Origin: CAMAUF01 sp046152925
GTDB taxonomy: Bacteria > Chloroflexota > Dehalococcoidia > Tepidiformales > Tepidiformaceae
Reading direction: 5' to 3'
Assembly: GCA_046152925.1 (NCBI GenBank)
Contig: JBJXFX010000087.1
Location: forward strand, 1-16,523
Length of the DNA: 16,523 bases
Both the position numbers and the translations under genes were made by a program. The first letter of the stretch is position 1. Each line of letters opens with the position of its first letter. This document shows, piece after piece, positions 6,440 through 13,504 of the stretch. The notes below the pieces were generated by a model. It was given only the letters and a program-made list of their open reading frames with translations, made no database searches and was not told the DNA's origin.

Positions 6440-7606
6440 GTGATCTACCTCGACCACGCGGCCACCACGCCAGTGCATCCTCGCGTCCGGGAGACGATGC
6501 TGCCGTTCCTCGATGGCGCGTTCGGCAACCCGAGCGGCCTCTATGCCATCGGGGCGGAAGCCCAAGCAGCCGTGGACGCCGCCCGCAAGCAGGTCGCCGG
6601 GGCGCTTGGGGCCAGGCCCAGCGAGGTCCTCTTCACCAGTGGCGGCACGGAGAGCATCAACACGGCCATGCTGGGCATCGCCTACGCCATGCGCCGGGCC
6701 GGCGCCGGGACGCATGTGATCACGACGGCGATCGAACACCACGCCGGCCTCCACGCCGCCCAATTCCTCGAAGAGCTCGGCTTCGAAGTCACCTACCTCG
6801 GTTGCGATGCGCAAGGCCGCACCGACCTCGCGGAGTTGGAAGCGAGCCTCCGCCCGGAAACCGCCCTCGTCTCGATGATGCTTGTCAACAACGAGGTCGG
6901 CACCGTGCAGCCGGTCGCCGAGGCCGCCCGGCTGCTGAAGGATTTCAGCCGCTCGCGTGGCCACCGCGCCCTGCTCCACACCGACGCGGTCCAGGCGCCA
7001 GGCTGGCTCGACCTCGACATCGACGCCCTTGGCGTCGATGCGTTGAGCCTCTCTTCGCACAAGTTTGGCGGGCCCAAGGGGAGCGGCGTCCTCTTCCTCC
7101 GGCGCGCGACGCCGTTTCGCCAACTGCTGCATGGCGGCGGCCAAGAATCACAGAAGCGCGCCGGCACCGAAAACGTCCCAGGCATCGCCGGGACCGGCCT
7201 CGCGATCGAGCTCGCCCAGGCCGGAATCGCCGGGCGGACCGCGCGCGTCCGCGGCCTCCGCGACGAACTCCGCGACCGCATCCTCGCTGCTATCCCAGAG
7301 GTCACGGTGAATGGCTGCCAGGTGCACTGCACCCCAAACAACCTCAACGTCGCCTTCCGCGGCATCGAAAGCGAACAACTCGTCGCCGCCCTCGACGGCC
7401 ACGGCATCGCGGCGAGCTCGGGCAGCGCCTGCTCCAACTCCACCTGGGAGCCTTCGCATGTGCTGATGGCGATGGGCGTCCCGATCCGCACCGCGGTCGG
7501 CAGTGTGCGCTTCAGCCTCGGCGAGCAGACCTCCGCCGCGGACATTGCGCGGGTCGTCGAGGTACTGCCCGGCGAAGTCGCCACGCTTCGGCACATGGCC
7601 GGCTAG
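6440..7606 (+). CDS. Cysteine desulfurase, NifS/IscS family
   Basis: PLP-dependent class V aminotransferase-fold enzyme that releases sulfur from cysteine as an enzyme persulfide for Fe-S clusters and thio-cofactors; 388 residues from GTG 6440, normal for the family. The N-terminus is the usual YLDHAATTPVHP. Numbered from that start: PLP-stacking His100 in IEHHAG, Asp182 and Gln185 in HTDAVQA, Schiff-base Lys208 in SSHKFGGPKG, and catalytic Cys331 in SSGSACSNSTWEPSHVL, the class I loop form. No IscU, SufBD or tRNA thiolase gene adjoins it, so the acceptor is unknown. It could feed general Fe-S assembly, including the [4Fe-4S] enzymes encoded nearby. The upstream frame from 6398 is less likely because of the TATGAT box. 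It ends convergently with the carboxyltransferase gene, sharing one CTAG stop. Confidence 0.92.
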   Translation: MIYLDHAATTPVHPRVRETMLPFLDGAFGNPSGLYAIGAEAQAAVDAARKQVAGALGARPSEVLFTSGGTESINTAMLGIAYAMRRAGAGTHVITTAIEHHAGLHAAQFLEELGFEVTYLGCDAQGRTDLAELEASLRPETALVSMMLVNNEVGTVQPVAEAARLLKDFSRSRGHRALLHTDAVQAPGWLDLDIDALGVDALSLSSHKFGGPKGSGVLFLRRATPFRQLLHGGGQESQKRAGTENVPGIAGTGLAIELAQAGIAGRTARVRGLRDELRDRILAAIPEVTVNGCQVHCTPNNLNVAFRGIESEQLVAALDGHGIAASSGSACSNSTWEPSHVLMAMGVPIRTAVGSVRFSLGEQTSAADIARVVEVLPGEVATLRHMAG

Positions 7607-9171
7607 TAGCAGGTCGGCCAGTAGGCCAGCGGCTTTCGCTCGCCCCAGCGCGGGACCTCGATGTGCATGCGGTCCACCTCCATGCGCAGCCACTTCCGGG
7701 TCTCCGCTGGGTCGATCACTTCGTCGATCCGCATGATCCCGGCCGCGCCGAATGGGTCGGTGTCCGTCGTCCACTCCGCGATCAGGCGGCGCCGTTCGGC
7801 CTCCGAATCAGCAGCGGCCCGCAGCTTCTCGCCGTGGACCACGTTCACGCCCACTTCGGGGTCCATGAACGAGATCTCCGCGCTCGGCCAGGCGAGCACG
7901 CGGTCGCCGCCCATCTCATTCCCACTCAGCGAAAAATAGGCGAGCCCGAACGCCTTGCGGAGCACGACCGTCAACCGCGGCACGGAGACCATCGCGAGCG
8001 CCTCGAGGAACATGATCGCCTTGCTCAGCAGCTTGTCGTGCTCGACGCGTTTGCCGACCAAGAAGCCAGGCTGATCCTGGAGGAAGATCAGCGGGATATT
8101 GAACGAGTCGCAGAGCGCCAAGAAGCTGGTCGCCTTGTCGCAGGCCTCGGGCGTGAGCGCGCCCGCGTTGTGCATCGGTTGGCTCGCGACAAACCCAACG
8201 ACGCGCCCGGCCACGCGGCCCAGGGCCGTGATCAGGCTCCGGGCGAAGTCGGGCTTCAACTCAAAGTGGGCGCCGTCGTCCGTGAGGTGCGCCAGCACCT
8301 TGCGCATGTCGTAGGCGCGCTGGCGGCGCAGTGGCACGAGGTCATAAATCCGTTCATCACGCTCCAGGCGGCCGTCCCAGGGGAGCCGCGCCGGCGCCTC
8401 CCAGGCGTGCTGCGGCAGGTAGGCAAGTGACTCTCGAATCAGCCGCGTCACGTCGTCGTTGTCCTCGGCGATGTGGTCGAGTTGGCCCGTGTGGCGCGCG
8501 TGGACATCGACGCCGCCAAGCTCCTCGAACGAGACCCTCTCCGTGGTCGCGATCTCGATGACACGCGGGCTGCTGACCGCGAGACACGTCCCGCGTTGCT
8601 GGATGACGACGTCGCTGAACGCCGAGACGAACGACGACCGTCCGAACGACTCGCCGACAATCGCCGTGATCAGCGGCACGCCGCGGCGACGCTTGCCAAG
8701 TTCGAACGACGGGTACGTCTTCGAGAACCCCTCGGAGCCGAGCGCGTCGGGCAGCCGTGCCCCACCGGTCTCGCCGAAGTAGATAAACGGCTGACCGTGG
8801 CTCAGCGCATGCTCCCAGAGCCGCGCCATCTTGCGGGCGCCGATGAACGCGGTCGTCCCGTGGAGGACGGTGTGGTCGTCGCCCATCACGCAGACCGGAC
8901 GCCCAGCCACGGTCGCGAAGCCGCCGACCTTGCCGTCGCCCGGCGTCGTGGCGAGGTCCTCGGGGCGTTCCGAGCGCGCAAAGGTCCCCATCTCCACAAA
9001 CGAGCCGGGGTCCGCGAGCCGGTCGATCCGCTCGCGAATGGTCAGCCGTCCACGCGCGTGGACGCGGTCGATCCGGGAGGGGCCGCCCATCTCCGCCTGG
9101 AGCTTTTCGCGCCGGGCCCGAAATCGTGCGCTCAGGCCCGCCAACGTCTCTGTTTTCGTCTGTTCATCCAT
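7603..9171 (-). CDS. Acyl-CoA carboxylase carboxyltransferase (beta) subunit
   Basis: A 522-residue carboxyltransferase of the PccB/AccD5/MmdA group, which moves a carboxyl group between biotin and an acyl-CoA. The N-terminal domain shows RIDRVHARGRLTIRERIDRL (33-52), the oxyanion and CoA-binding GETGGARLPDA (133-143) and GGVDVHARHTGQLDHIAEDN (219-238). The C-terminal domain shows DQPGFLVGKR (366-375) and RKAFGLAYFSLSG (405-417), where most PccB proteins have a GGAY-like motif. Start ATG 9171 is preferred over GTG 9180 because TAGCGT lies 7 nt upstream. No biotin carboxylase or biotin carrier gene is in the window, so its partner and substrate (propionyl-, acetyl-, methylcrotonyl- or methylmalonyl-CoA) cannot be stated. 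It is divergent from an iclR-type gene, a plausible regulator. Confidence 0.9.
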   Translation of the reverse strand: MDEQTKTETLAGLSARFRARREKLQAEMGGPSRIDRVHARGRLTIRERIDRLADPGSFVEMGTFARSERPEDLATTPGDGKVGGFATVAGRPVCVMGDDHTVLHGTTAFIGARKMARLWEHALSHGQPFIYFGETGGARLPDALGSEGFSKTYPSFELGKRRRGVPLITAIVGESFGRSSFVSAFSDVVIQQRGTCLAVSSPRVIEIATTERVSFEELGGVDVHARHTGQLDHIAEDNDDVTRLIRESLAYLPQHAWEAPARLPWDGRLERDERIYDLVPLRRQRAYDMRKVLAHLTDDGAHFELKPDFARSLITALGRVAGRVVGFVASQPMHNAGALTPEACDKATSFLALCDSFNIPLIFLQDQPGFLVGKRVEHDKLLSKAIMFLEALAMVSVPRLTVVLRKAFGLAYFSLSGNEMGGDRVLAWPSAEISFMDPEVGVNVVHGEKLRAAADSEAERRRLIAEWTTDTDPFGAAGIMRIDEVIDPAETRKWLRMEVDRMHIEVPRWGERKPLAYWPTCY

Positions 9172-9207
9172 GCCGGGCACGCTACAACCATGTGCCGATT
9201 CGATGAA
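9172..9207 (-). promoter_or_regulatory. Leaderless promoter of the carboxyltransferase gene
   Basis: On the minus strand TTCATC (9207-9202), 17 bp, then TAGCGT (9184-9179), then 7 nt to the ATG at 9171. TAGCGT also occurs as the probable -10 of the molybdopterin oxidoreductase gene. The -35 match is weak (3 of 6). Confidence 0.4.
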
Positions 9208-9216
9208 GTATCGGTG

Positions 9217-9250
9217 GCCAGTGTTTCAGACTAGAAGCCAGTTTCCTGAA
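9217..9250. repeat. Short repeats in the carboxyltransferase-iclR gap
   Basis: GCCAGT occurs at 9217-9222 and 9237-9242, exactly 20 bp (two helical turns) apart. TTCAG (9225-9229) and CTGAA (9246-9250) form an inverted pair in the same place. The site lies just upstream of the carboxyltransferase -35 in the 216-bp divergent gap and could be an IclR operator. Support is only the repeat spacing and context; chance is a real alternative. Confidence 0.25.
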
Positions 9251-9387
9251 CGGTCATCCAATATCGAAAGAATCTGGCCTCCCTTGTCCCGAAAGCAGGT
9301 TGCGTTAGTCGGATCCAGTAGTACATTACGGCCGGGCGGGACGTTTTCGACCCCAAACGCCCAGTACTGCGTGCGTGAGGCGAAGAT

Positions 9388-10152
9388 ATGACCAGAGCTG
9401 TAACACGGTCGTTGAGTGTGCTTGAGCTTCTGGCGGCGAGCCCGGAGCCGCTCGACCTGCCGGAGATCATCGAACGCACCGGGATTGCGCGCGCTTCGGC
9501 CCACCGCCTGATGAAGCACCTCGCCGACGACGGCTACGTCACGCGTGAAGTCGCCCCGCCCGGCTTCCGGATCAGCTTCCGCCTGTGGCAGATCGCGGCC
9601 TCCATGCTCTCGTCGCGCGAAGTCCGCGATGTCGCCCTCCCGGGCATGATCGACCTCGCAGGCGCGCTCCAGCACCCCGTGATGCTCTCCTTCCTTGAGG
9701 GTACCGACGTCTGCTACACCGACCGCATCGACGTGATCGGCGACCGCGTGAGCCCCACGCTGTTGAGCGCCCGGCTGCCAGCGGCGACTTGCGCCTCTGG
9801 CCGGGTGTGGCTCGCCTGGGCGGACGAGGCAACGGTCGATGCCGCCCTCATGGCGATCGAAGCGGAAACTGCCCGGACCATCACCGACCCCGCCGCATCC
9901 CGCAACCTTCTGGGCGTAGTCCGGGAGCAAGGCTACGCGACGGTCGACCGCGAGAACCGCCCGGACGGGAGCGGTATCGCCGCCCCGGTCTTCGGGCGCG
10001 ATGGCCGGGTTTGCGGCGCCGTCGCCGTCCCGATTTTCGGCGCCTTGAGCGAAGAGGCGCTCCGCACCATCCTCCCGGCGCTCCTCCAGACGACCCGCCG
10101 CATCTCCCTGGAACTCGGCCACCGGGCCACGGCAAGGGTCATGGTGGCGTAG
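9388..10152 (+). CDS. IclR-family transcriptional regulator
   Basis: A 254-residue regulator with an N-terminal winged helix-turn-helix (about 5-60; LDLPEIIERTGIARASAHRL at 22-41 is the helix-turn-helix) and a C-terminal GAF-like effector domain, seen in PAATCASGRVWLAW (131-144) and SGIAAPVFGRDGRVCGAVAV (195-214). IclR proteins are usually dimers or tetramers that bind small organic acids or acyl-CoA-related ligands and control catabolic genes beside them. The natural target is the divergent carboxyltransferase gene; the ligand is unknown. ATG 9388 follows GAGG (9377-9380) with a 7-nt spacer, so this gene appears to have a leader. Its 3' end overlaps the convergent SurA-N-like gene by 14 bp. 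Confidence 0.92.
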   Translation: MTRAVTRSLSVLELLAASPEPLDLPEIIERTGIARASAHRLMKHLADDGYVTREVAPPGFRISFRLWQIAASMLSSREVRDVALPGMIDLAGALQHPVMLSFLEGTDVCYTDRIDVIGDRVSPTLLSARLPAATCASGRVWLAWADEATVDAALMAIEAETARTITDPAASRNLLGVVREQGYATVDRENRPDGSGIAAPVFGRDGRVCGAVAVPIFGALSEEALRTILPALLQTTRRISLELGHRATARVMVA

Positions 10153-10696
10153 GGTCGGGGTTCCGCCGGATCTTGGCCTCTTCGCGAAGCTTCGCAAGTC
10201 CAGCCTCCAGGACTTCATCGTAGGTGCCTGGCACGGGCTGGTTAACGATGACCTGCCGGGCCCTGTCGATCGTGATGGAGCGCCGGTAGCTCTTGAACAG
10301 GTTCGGATCGTTCCAGTAGGCATCTTCCGTGGCCGGACCGCCGTGTGCGGCGGTTGCCTCCAGCCTTTTGCGGAGATCCTCAGGATCTATCTGAGTGCGA
10401 ACCTCCGCTAACGCCCTCCGGACCTCGTCGTCTGACGGGGCCAGGCGCCGCCGTTCGCCGTAGTGATTCAGAAGGCGATCGTCGATCCAGTCCTCGATGT
10501 ACTCGTCCCGGGAAACGTGGGGCGCAAGCGTCGCCAGAAAATCGAGGTTCTTCCAGAGAAGCCTCTCTCCGTGGACCTCGACGGCCACCTCGGGCGGCAA
10601 CGGGTCCTCGGCCGACCGGAAGCCAAGCCACCAAACAGCGGCCCCGAGCACGAGCACCGCCAAGGTGCTTACGGCCACTCCGGTGGGACGCTTCAC
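10139..10696 (-). CDS. Membrane-anchored SurA-N-like protein, no PPIase domain
   Basis: A 185-residue protein with a short basic N-terminus (MKRPTG), one membrane helix or uncleaved signal (about 6-25) and an extracytoplasmic part. Residues 38-110 (PEVAVEVHGERLLWKNLDFL, then EYIEDWIDDRLLNHYGERR and SDDEVRRALAEV) resemble the N-terminal chaperone part of SurA/PrsA-type foldases. No rotamase domain follows; residues 111-185 are helical and end in RRNPDPTPP. A role in folding exported proteins is inferred. GTG 10696 is chosen over GTG 10765 because TAGAGT lies 7 nt upstream and the resulting N-terminus is a normal anchor; the longer form adds 23 mostly basic residues. The stop overlaps the convergent iclR-type gene. 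Confidence 0.62.
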   Translation of the reverse strand: MKRPTGVAVSTLAVLVLGAAVWWLGFRSAEDPLPPEVAVEVHGERLLWKNLDFLATLAPHVSRDEYIEDWIDDRLLNHYGERRRLAPSDDEVRRALAEVRTQIDPEDLRKRLEATAAHGGPATEDAYWNDPNLFKSYRRSITIDRARQVIVNQPVPGTYDEVLEAGLAKLREEAKIRRNPDPTPP

Positions 10697-10709
10697 GCCT
10701 CCAACTCTA
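10697..10709 (-). promoter_or_regulatory. -10 box deciding the SurA-N-like start
   Basis: TAGAGT (10709-10704) lies 7 nt before the GTG at 10696 on the minus strand. GGAGG in this spacer ends only 1 nt from the GTG, too close to serve as a ribosome site. This supports a leaderless start. Confidence 0.42.
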
Positions 10710-10770
10710 ACTGAGCGGCTCTGGGGACGTCGCAGCCGCGTCTCACTTTTGGCCCGCCTGGCCACGCGTC

Positions 10771-10820
10771 TTGCGAAACGCGAGCCAAAGGCCTAGCGTT
10801 CCCGCATCGCACGACGGAGG
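10771..10820 (+). promoter_or_regulatory. Promoter and ribosome site of the molybdoenzyme operon
   Basis: TTGCGA (10771-10776) and TAGCGT (10794-10799) are separated by exactly 17 bp. A predicted transcript start near 10806 gives a leader of about 24 nt with GGAGG at 10816-10820, 9 nt before the GTG at 10830. The -35 lies in the loop side of an inverted repeat (CGCGT 10765-10769 and ACGCG 10778-10782), a possible operator. No regulator gene is adjacent in the same orientation. Confidence 0.5.
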
Positions 10821-10829
10821 CCTCCCCAC

Positions 10830-13004
10830 GTGGTTGTCGAAACCAAACAAACCTTCTGCCGCTTCTGCCACGCCTTCTGTGGCATCGAAGTCGAACTCGA
10901 AAACGGCCGCGCCCTCAAGGTCAAAGGCGATCCGCTGAACCCGATGTATCAGGGCTTCACCTGCATCAAGGGCCGCCAACTCCCCGAACAGCACTATCAC
11001 CCCGACCGGCTCCTCTGGAGCCAGAAGCGCCAAACCGACGGCTCCTTTGCGCCGATCCCGCACCAGCAGGCGATCGACGAGGTCGCCGCCAAGCTCTCGC
11101 AGCTCCTCCGCGACCACGGCCCGCGCTCGATCGCGACCTATAGCGGCACCTACGGCTTCTCCTTCCCGTCGTCGGGGGCCTTCGGCGGCGCGTTCATGGC
11201 CGGCATTGGCTCGGGCATGCGCTTCTCGGGCGGCACCATCGACCAGCCCGGAAAGCCGATCGCCCGCGCCTACCACGGCAACTGGACGGCCGGCCCCCAG
11301 ATGTTCGACGACGCCGACACCTGGATGCTGATTGGCGCCAATCCAACCATCTCGATGTGGGGCGGCATCCCGCAATACAACCCCGCCAAGCGCCTTCACG
11401 AGGCGAAAAAGCGCGGCATGAAGTTCATCGTCATCGACCCGCGCGTCACCGAGGCCGCCGAAAAGGCCGACATCCACCTCCAGGTGAAACCCGGCGAAGA
11501 CAGCACCCTCCTCGCAGGCATCCTCCGCGTGATCATCAGCGAAGGGCTCTACGACGGCGACTTCATCCAAGCCAACGTGAAGGGCTTCGAAGAGCTCCGC
11601 GAGGCCGTCGACTCGTTCACGCTCGACTACGTCGAGGAGCGCGCTGGCGTCCCCGCCACGCTTGTCGCTGAAGCGGCGCGCACGTTCGCCGGCGGCCAGC
11701 GCGGCTCCGTGACGTCGGGCACAGGCCCTGACTTCACGGCGCGCGGCAACCTGATCGAATACCTGATCAACTGCATCAATACGGTGACGGGGCGCTGGCT
11801 GCGCGAAGGCGAGCGCGTCCCCAACCCGCCCGTCCTCCGCGCCCCCAAGGAGTACCGCGCGCAGGTTGTCGAAGAGCGTACTGACTTCGAGAACATGCCG
11901 AAGATGCGCGTCCGCGACTTGCCGATCACCCAGATCGGCCCGCCGACCAGCGCCCTCGCGGACGAGATCCTCCTCCCCGGCGAAGGTCAGATCAAAGCGC
12001 TGATCTGCATCGGGGCCAACCCGATGGCCGCGTGGCCGGACCAACTCAAGACCATCGCCGCGCTCAAGAACCTCGAACTGCTTGTCACGCTCGACATCAA
12101 GATGTCGGCCACCGCGAAGCTCGCCCACTACGTGATCGCGCCGAAGCTCTCGTTCGAACGAGAGGACACGACGCTTCCGAACGAGGCGCTCTCGGGCACG
12201 TTCGGCTTCGCCCAGGGCTACCCGGCACCCTACGCCCAATACGGCCCCAAGCTGATCGAAGCGCCGGAAGGCTCTGACGTAATCGAGGAGTGGGAGTTCT
12301 TCTGGGGCCTCGCGAACAAGATGCGCACGTCGCTGCCCTGTGGCTGGGGCCCCGTCTCCATCGACGAGAAGCCCACTACCTCGCAGATCCTCGAGTGGAT
12401 GACCGCGACCTCACGCATTTCGCTCGACGAGGTGAAGAAGTACCCGCACGGCCACATCTTTGAAGATGAGGCGATCCGCGTGCTCCCGCGCGAGCCCGGC
12501 AAGAGCGCAAAGCTCAACGTCGGCCACGCTGTGCCACTCACCGAACTGGCCGAGGTCCGCGGCGAGCCGATCATGGACGGCGGCTACCGCGAAGGCGAGG
12601 AGTTCAGCCACCGGCTCGTCTCGCGCCGCATGGTCCATGTCTACAACTCGTCGGGCCGCGACCTGCCGAAGCTCATGAAAAAAGGAACGACCAACCCCGC
12701 CTTCATGCACCCGCGGGACCTCGAAGAGTTCGGCCTGAATCCGGGCGACGTCATCGAGATCAGCTCCGCCCGCGCGAGCATCCTGGCGGTCGCCGAGCCC
12801 GCGCCGGATGTCCGCCCCGGCGTCATTTCCATGGCCCACGCCTGGGGCGACGTCACCGAAGAGGACCACAAGGTGCGCACCATCGGCAGCAACGTCGGAC
12901 GCCTCAGCGACGTAGAGAACGGCTTCGACAAGATCACCGGCCTTCCACTGATGAGCGCCATCCCGGTGAACATCCGGAGGGTCGCAGAACCCGTACACGC
13001 CTAG
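10830..13004 (+). CDS. Molybdopterin (bis-MGD) oxidoreductase, substrate unknown
   Basis: A 724-residue member of the DMSO-reductase/formate-dehydrogenase superfamily. The N-terminal [4Fe-4S] site is CX2CX3CX27C (Cys10, 13, 17, 45) followed by the usual IKGR (Lys47). Further family features are DTWMLIGANPT (163-173), KFIVIDPRVTEAAEKAD (198-214), ALICIGANPMAAWPD in the middle, and a C-terminal dinucleotide-binding domain with NPAFMHPRDLEEFGLNPGDVIEI and VISMAHAWGD. No Tat signal is present, so it is probably cytoplasmic. Where formate dehydrogenases carry Cys or selenocysteine, this protein reads GGTIDQPGKPIARAYHG (134-150), with no Cys, Ser or in-frame TGA; Asp138 is a possible ligand. GTG 10830 is supported by GGAGG. 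It heads an operon with SnoaL-like, epoxide hydrolase and unknown genes, pointing to catabolism of an organic compound. Substrate unknown. Confidence 0.85.
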   Translation: MVVETKQTFCRFCHAFCGIEVELENGRALKVKGDPLNPMYQGFTCIKGRQLPEQHYHPDRLLWSQKRQTDGSFAPIPHQQAIDEVAAKLSQLLRDHGPRSIATYSGTYGFSFPSSGAFGGAFMAGIGSGMRFSGGTIDQPGKPIARAYHGNWTAGPQMFDDADTWMLIGANPTISMWGGIPQYNPAKRLHEAKKRGMKFIVIDPRVTEAAEKADIHLQVKPGEDSTLLAGILRVIISEGLYDGDFIQANVKGFEELREAVDSFTLDYVEERAGVPATLVAEAARTFAGGQRGSVTSGTGPDFTARGNLIEYLINCINTVTGRWLREGERVPNPPVLRAPKEYRAQVVEERTDFENMPKMRVRDLPITQIGPPTSALADEILLPGEGQIKALICIGANPMAAWPDQLKTIAALKNLELLVTLDIKMSATAKLAHYVIAPKLSFEREDTTLPNEALSGTFGFAQGYPAPYAQYGPKLIEAPEGSDVIEEWEFFWGLANKMRTSLPCGWGPVSIDEKPTTSQILEWMTATSRISLDEVKKYPHGHIFEDEAIRVLPREPGKSAKLNVGHAVPLTELAEVRGEPIMDGGYREGEEFSHRLVSRRMVHVYNSSGRDLPKLMKKGTTNPAFMHPRDLEEFGLNPGDVIEISSARASILAVAEPAPDVRPGVISMAHAWGDVTEEDHKVRTIGSNVGRLSDVENGFDKITGLPLMSAIPVNIRRVAEPVHA
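12147..12164. repeat. 18-bp perfect palindrome in the molybdoenzyme gene
   Basis: CTCTCGTTC followed at once by its reverse complement GAACGAGAG, with no mismatch. It lies within codons of the oxidoreductase. It could be a protein-binding site or chance. Confidence 0.6.
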
Positions 13005-13020
13005 CTTGCGAAACCGCTTT

Positions 13021-13047
13021 CCTCTTTCACCTTCACCTTTCCCCTGG
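13021..13047 (+). repeat. Pyrimidine tract, copy 1
   Basis: A 27-nt tract that begins CCTCTTTC and ends CTTTCCCCTGG, with a CACCTTCA core. It starts 17 nt after the molybdoenzyme stop and its CTGG end runs into the GGAGAG ribosome site of the SnoaL-like gene. Two close copies occur after later genes in this operon. Confidence 0.65.
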
Positions 13048-13054
13048 AGAGATC

Positions 13055-13501
13055 ATGGACCCGATGCAAGAGCTCCTCGAAATCCATCAGATCACGCAAC
13101 TGCGGATCAAGTACTCGCACTACTTCGACGCGAAGGAGGTCGACAAGCTCGGCGAACTCTTCGCTGAAGACGCCGTCTGCGAATTCGGCGAGGCCTACGG
13201 CGGAGATTGGGTCGGCCGCGAACAGATCAAGGCTGGTTACGCGCGCTACGCGGTCAACCCCGAGGTGCCCTTCACCTTCATGCACGCCAGCACCAACCCA
13301 CTGATCACGCTCGTCGACGACACGACGGCGAAGGGGCGCTGGTACCTGCTCGACCTGACGACCGCGGTCGATGCGCCGAACCCGCTGATGCTGCTCGGCA
13401 TCTATGACGACCTCTACAAGAAGACCGGCGGCCAGTGGTACATCTCGCGGACGCGGATCGACTTCGTTTACCCGCGCCGCGACTACAAGGGCCCGCGCTA
13501 A
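13055..13501 (+). CDS. SnoaL-like / NTF2-fold protein
   Basis: A 148-residue protein of the NTF2-like superfamily (SnoaL_4 type). The N-terminal LLEIHQITQLRIKYSHYFDAKEVDKLGELF helices (7-36, key residues Tyr20, Asp25, Leu32, Phe36), FAEDAVCEF, the GREQIK segment, and HASTNPLITLVDD and GRWYLLDLTT strands are typical. Members of this fold act as cyclases, dehydratases, isomerases or hydrolases on polycyclic and aromatic compounds, or only bind ligands; which applies is unknown. ATG 13055 follows GGAGAG with a short spacer. It is 50 bp after the molybdoenzyme gene and 3 bp before the epoxide hydrolase gene, so it is co-transcribed and possibly acts on the same substrate. Confidence 0.82.
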   Translation: MDPMQELLEIHQITQLRIKYSHYFDAKEVDKLGELFAEDAVCEFGEAYGGDWVGREQIKAGYARYAVNPEVPFTFMHASTNPLITLVDDTTAKGRWYLLDLTTAVDAPNPLMLLGIYDDLYKKTGGQWYISRTRIDFVYPRRDYKGPR

Positions 13502-13504
13502 GCC

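Noticed and set aside
6802..8430. A 542-codon plus-strand open frame across the desulfurase and carboxyltransferase genes
   Set aside because: It runs out of frame through one real gene and antisense through another, and its product is Arg/Pro/His-rich with no motif.
10180..10195. Overlapping palindromes CTTCGCGAAG and GCGAAGCTTCGC near the end of the SurA-N-like gene
   Set aside because: They arise from adjacent similar Leu-Arg/Lys-Leu-Arg codons in GC-rich DNA. They are short and there is no T-run, so no terminator is claimed for the convergent pair.
10816..10825. GGAGGCCTCC as a hairpin hiding the ribosome site of the molybdoenzyme gene
   Set aside because: The two halves are directly adjacent with no loop bases, so a single RNA could not fold it into a stable hairpin.
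11200..11300. Selenocysteine as the missing molybdenum ligand
   Set aside because: The frame through this region has no TGA codon, so no selenocysteine can be encoded there.
10743..12239. A 498-codon open frame on the minus strand across the molybdoenzyme gene
   Set aside because: Antisense shadow of a recognisable oxidoreductase. The translation has no family features.
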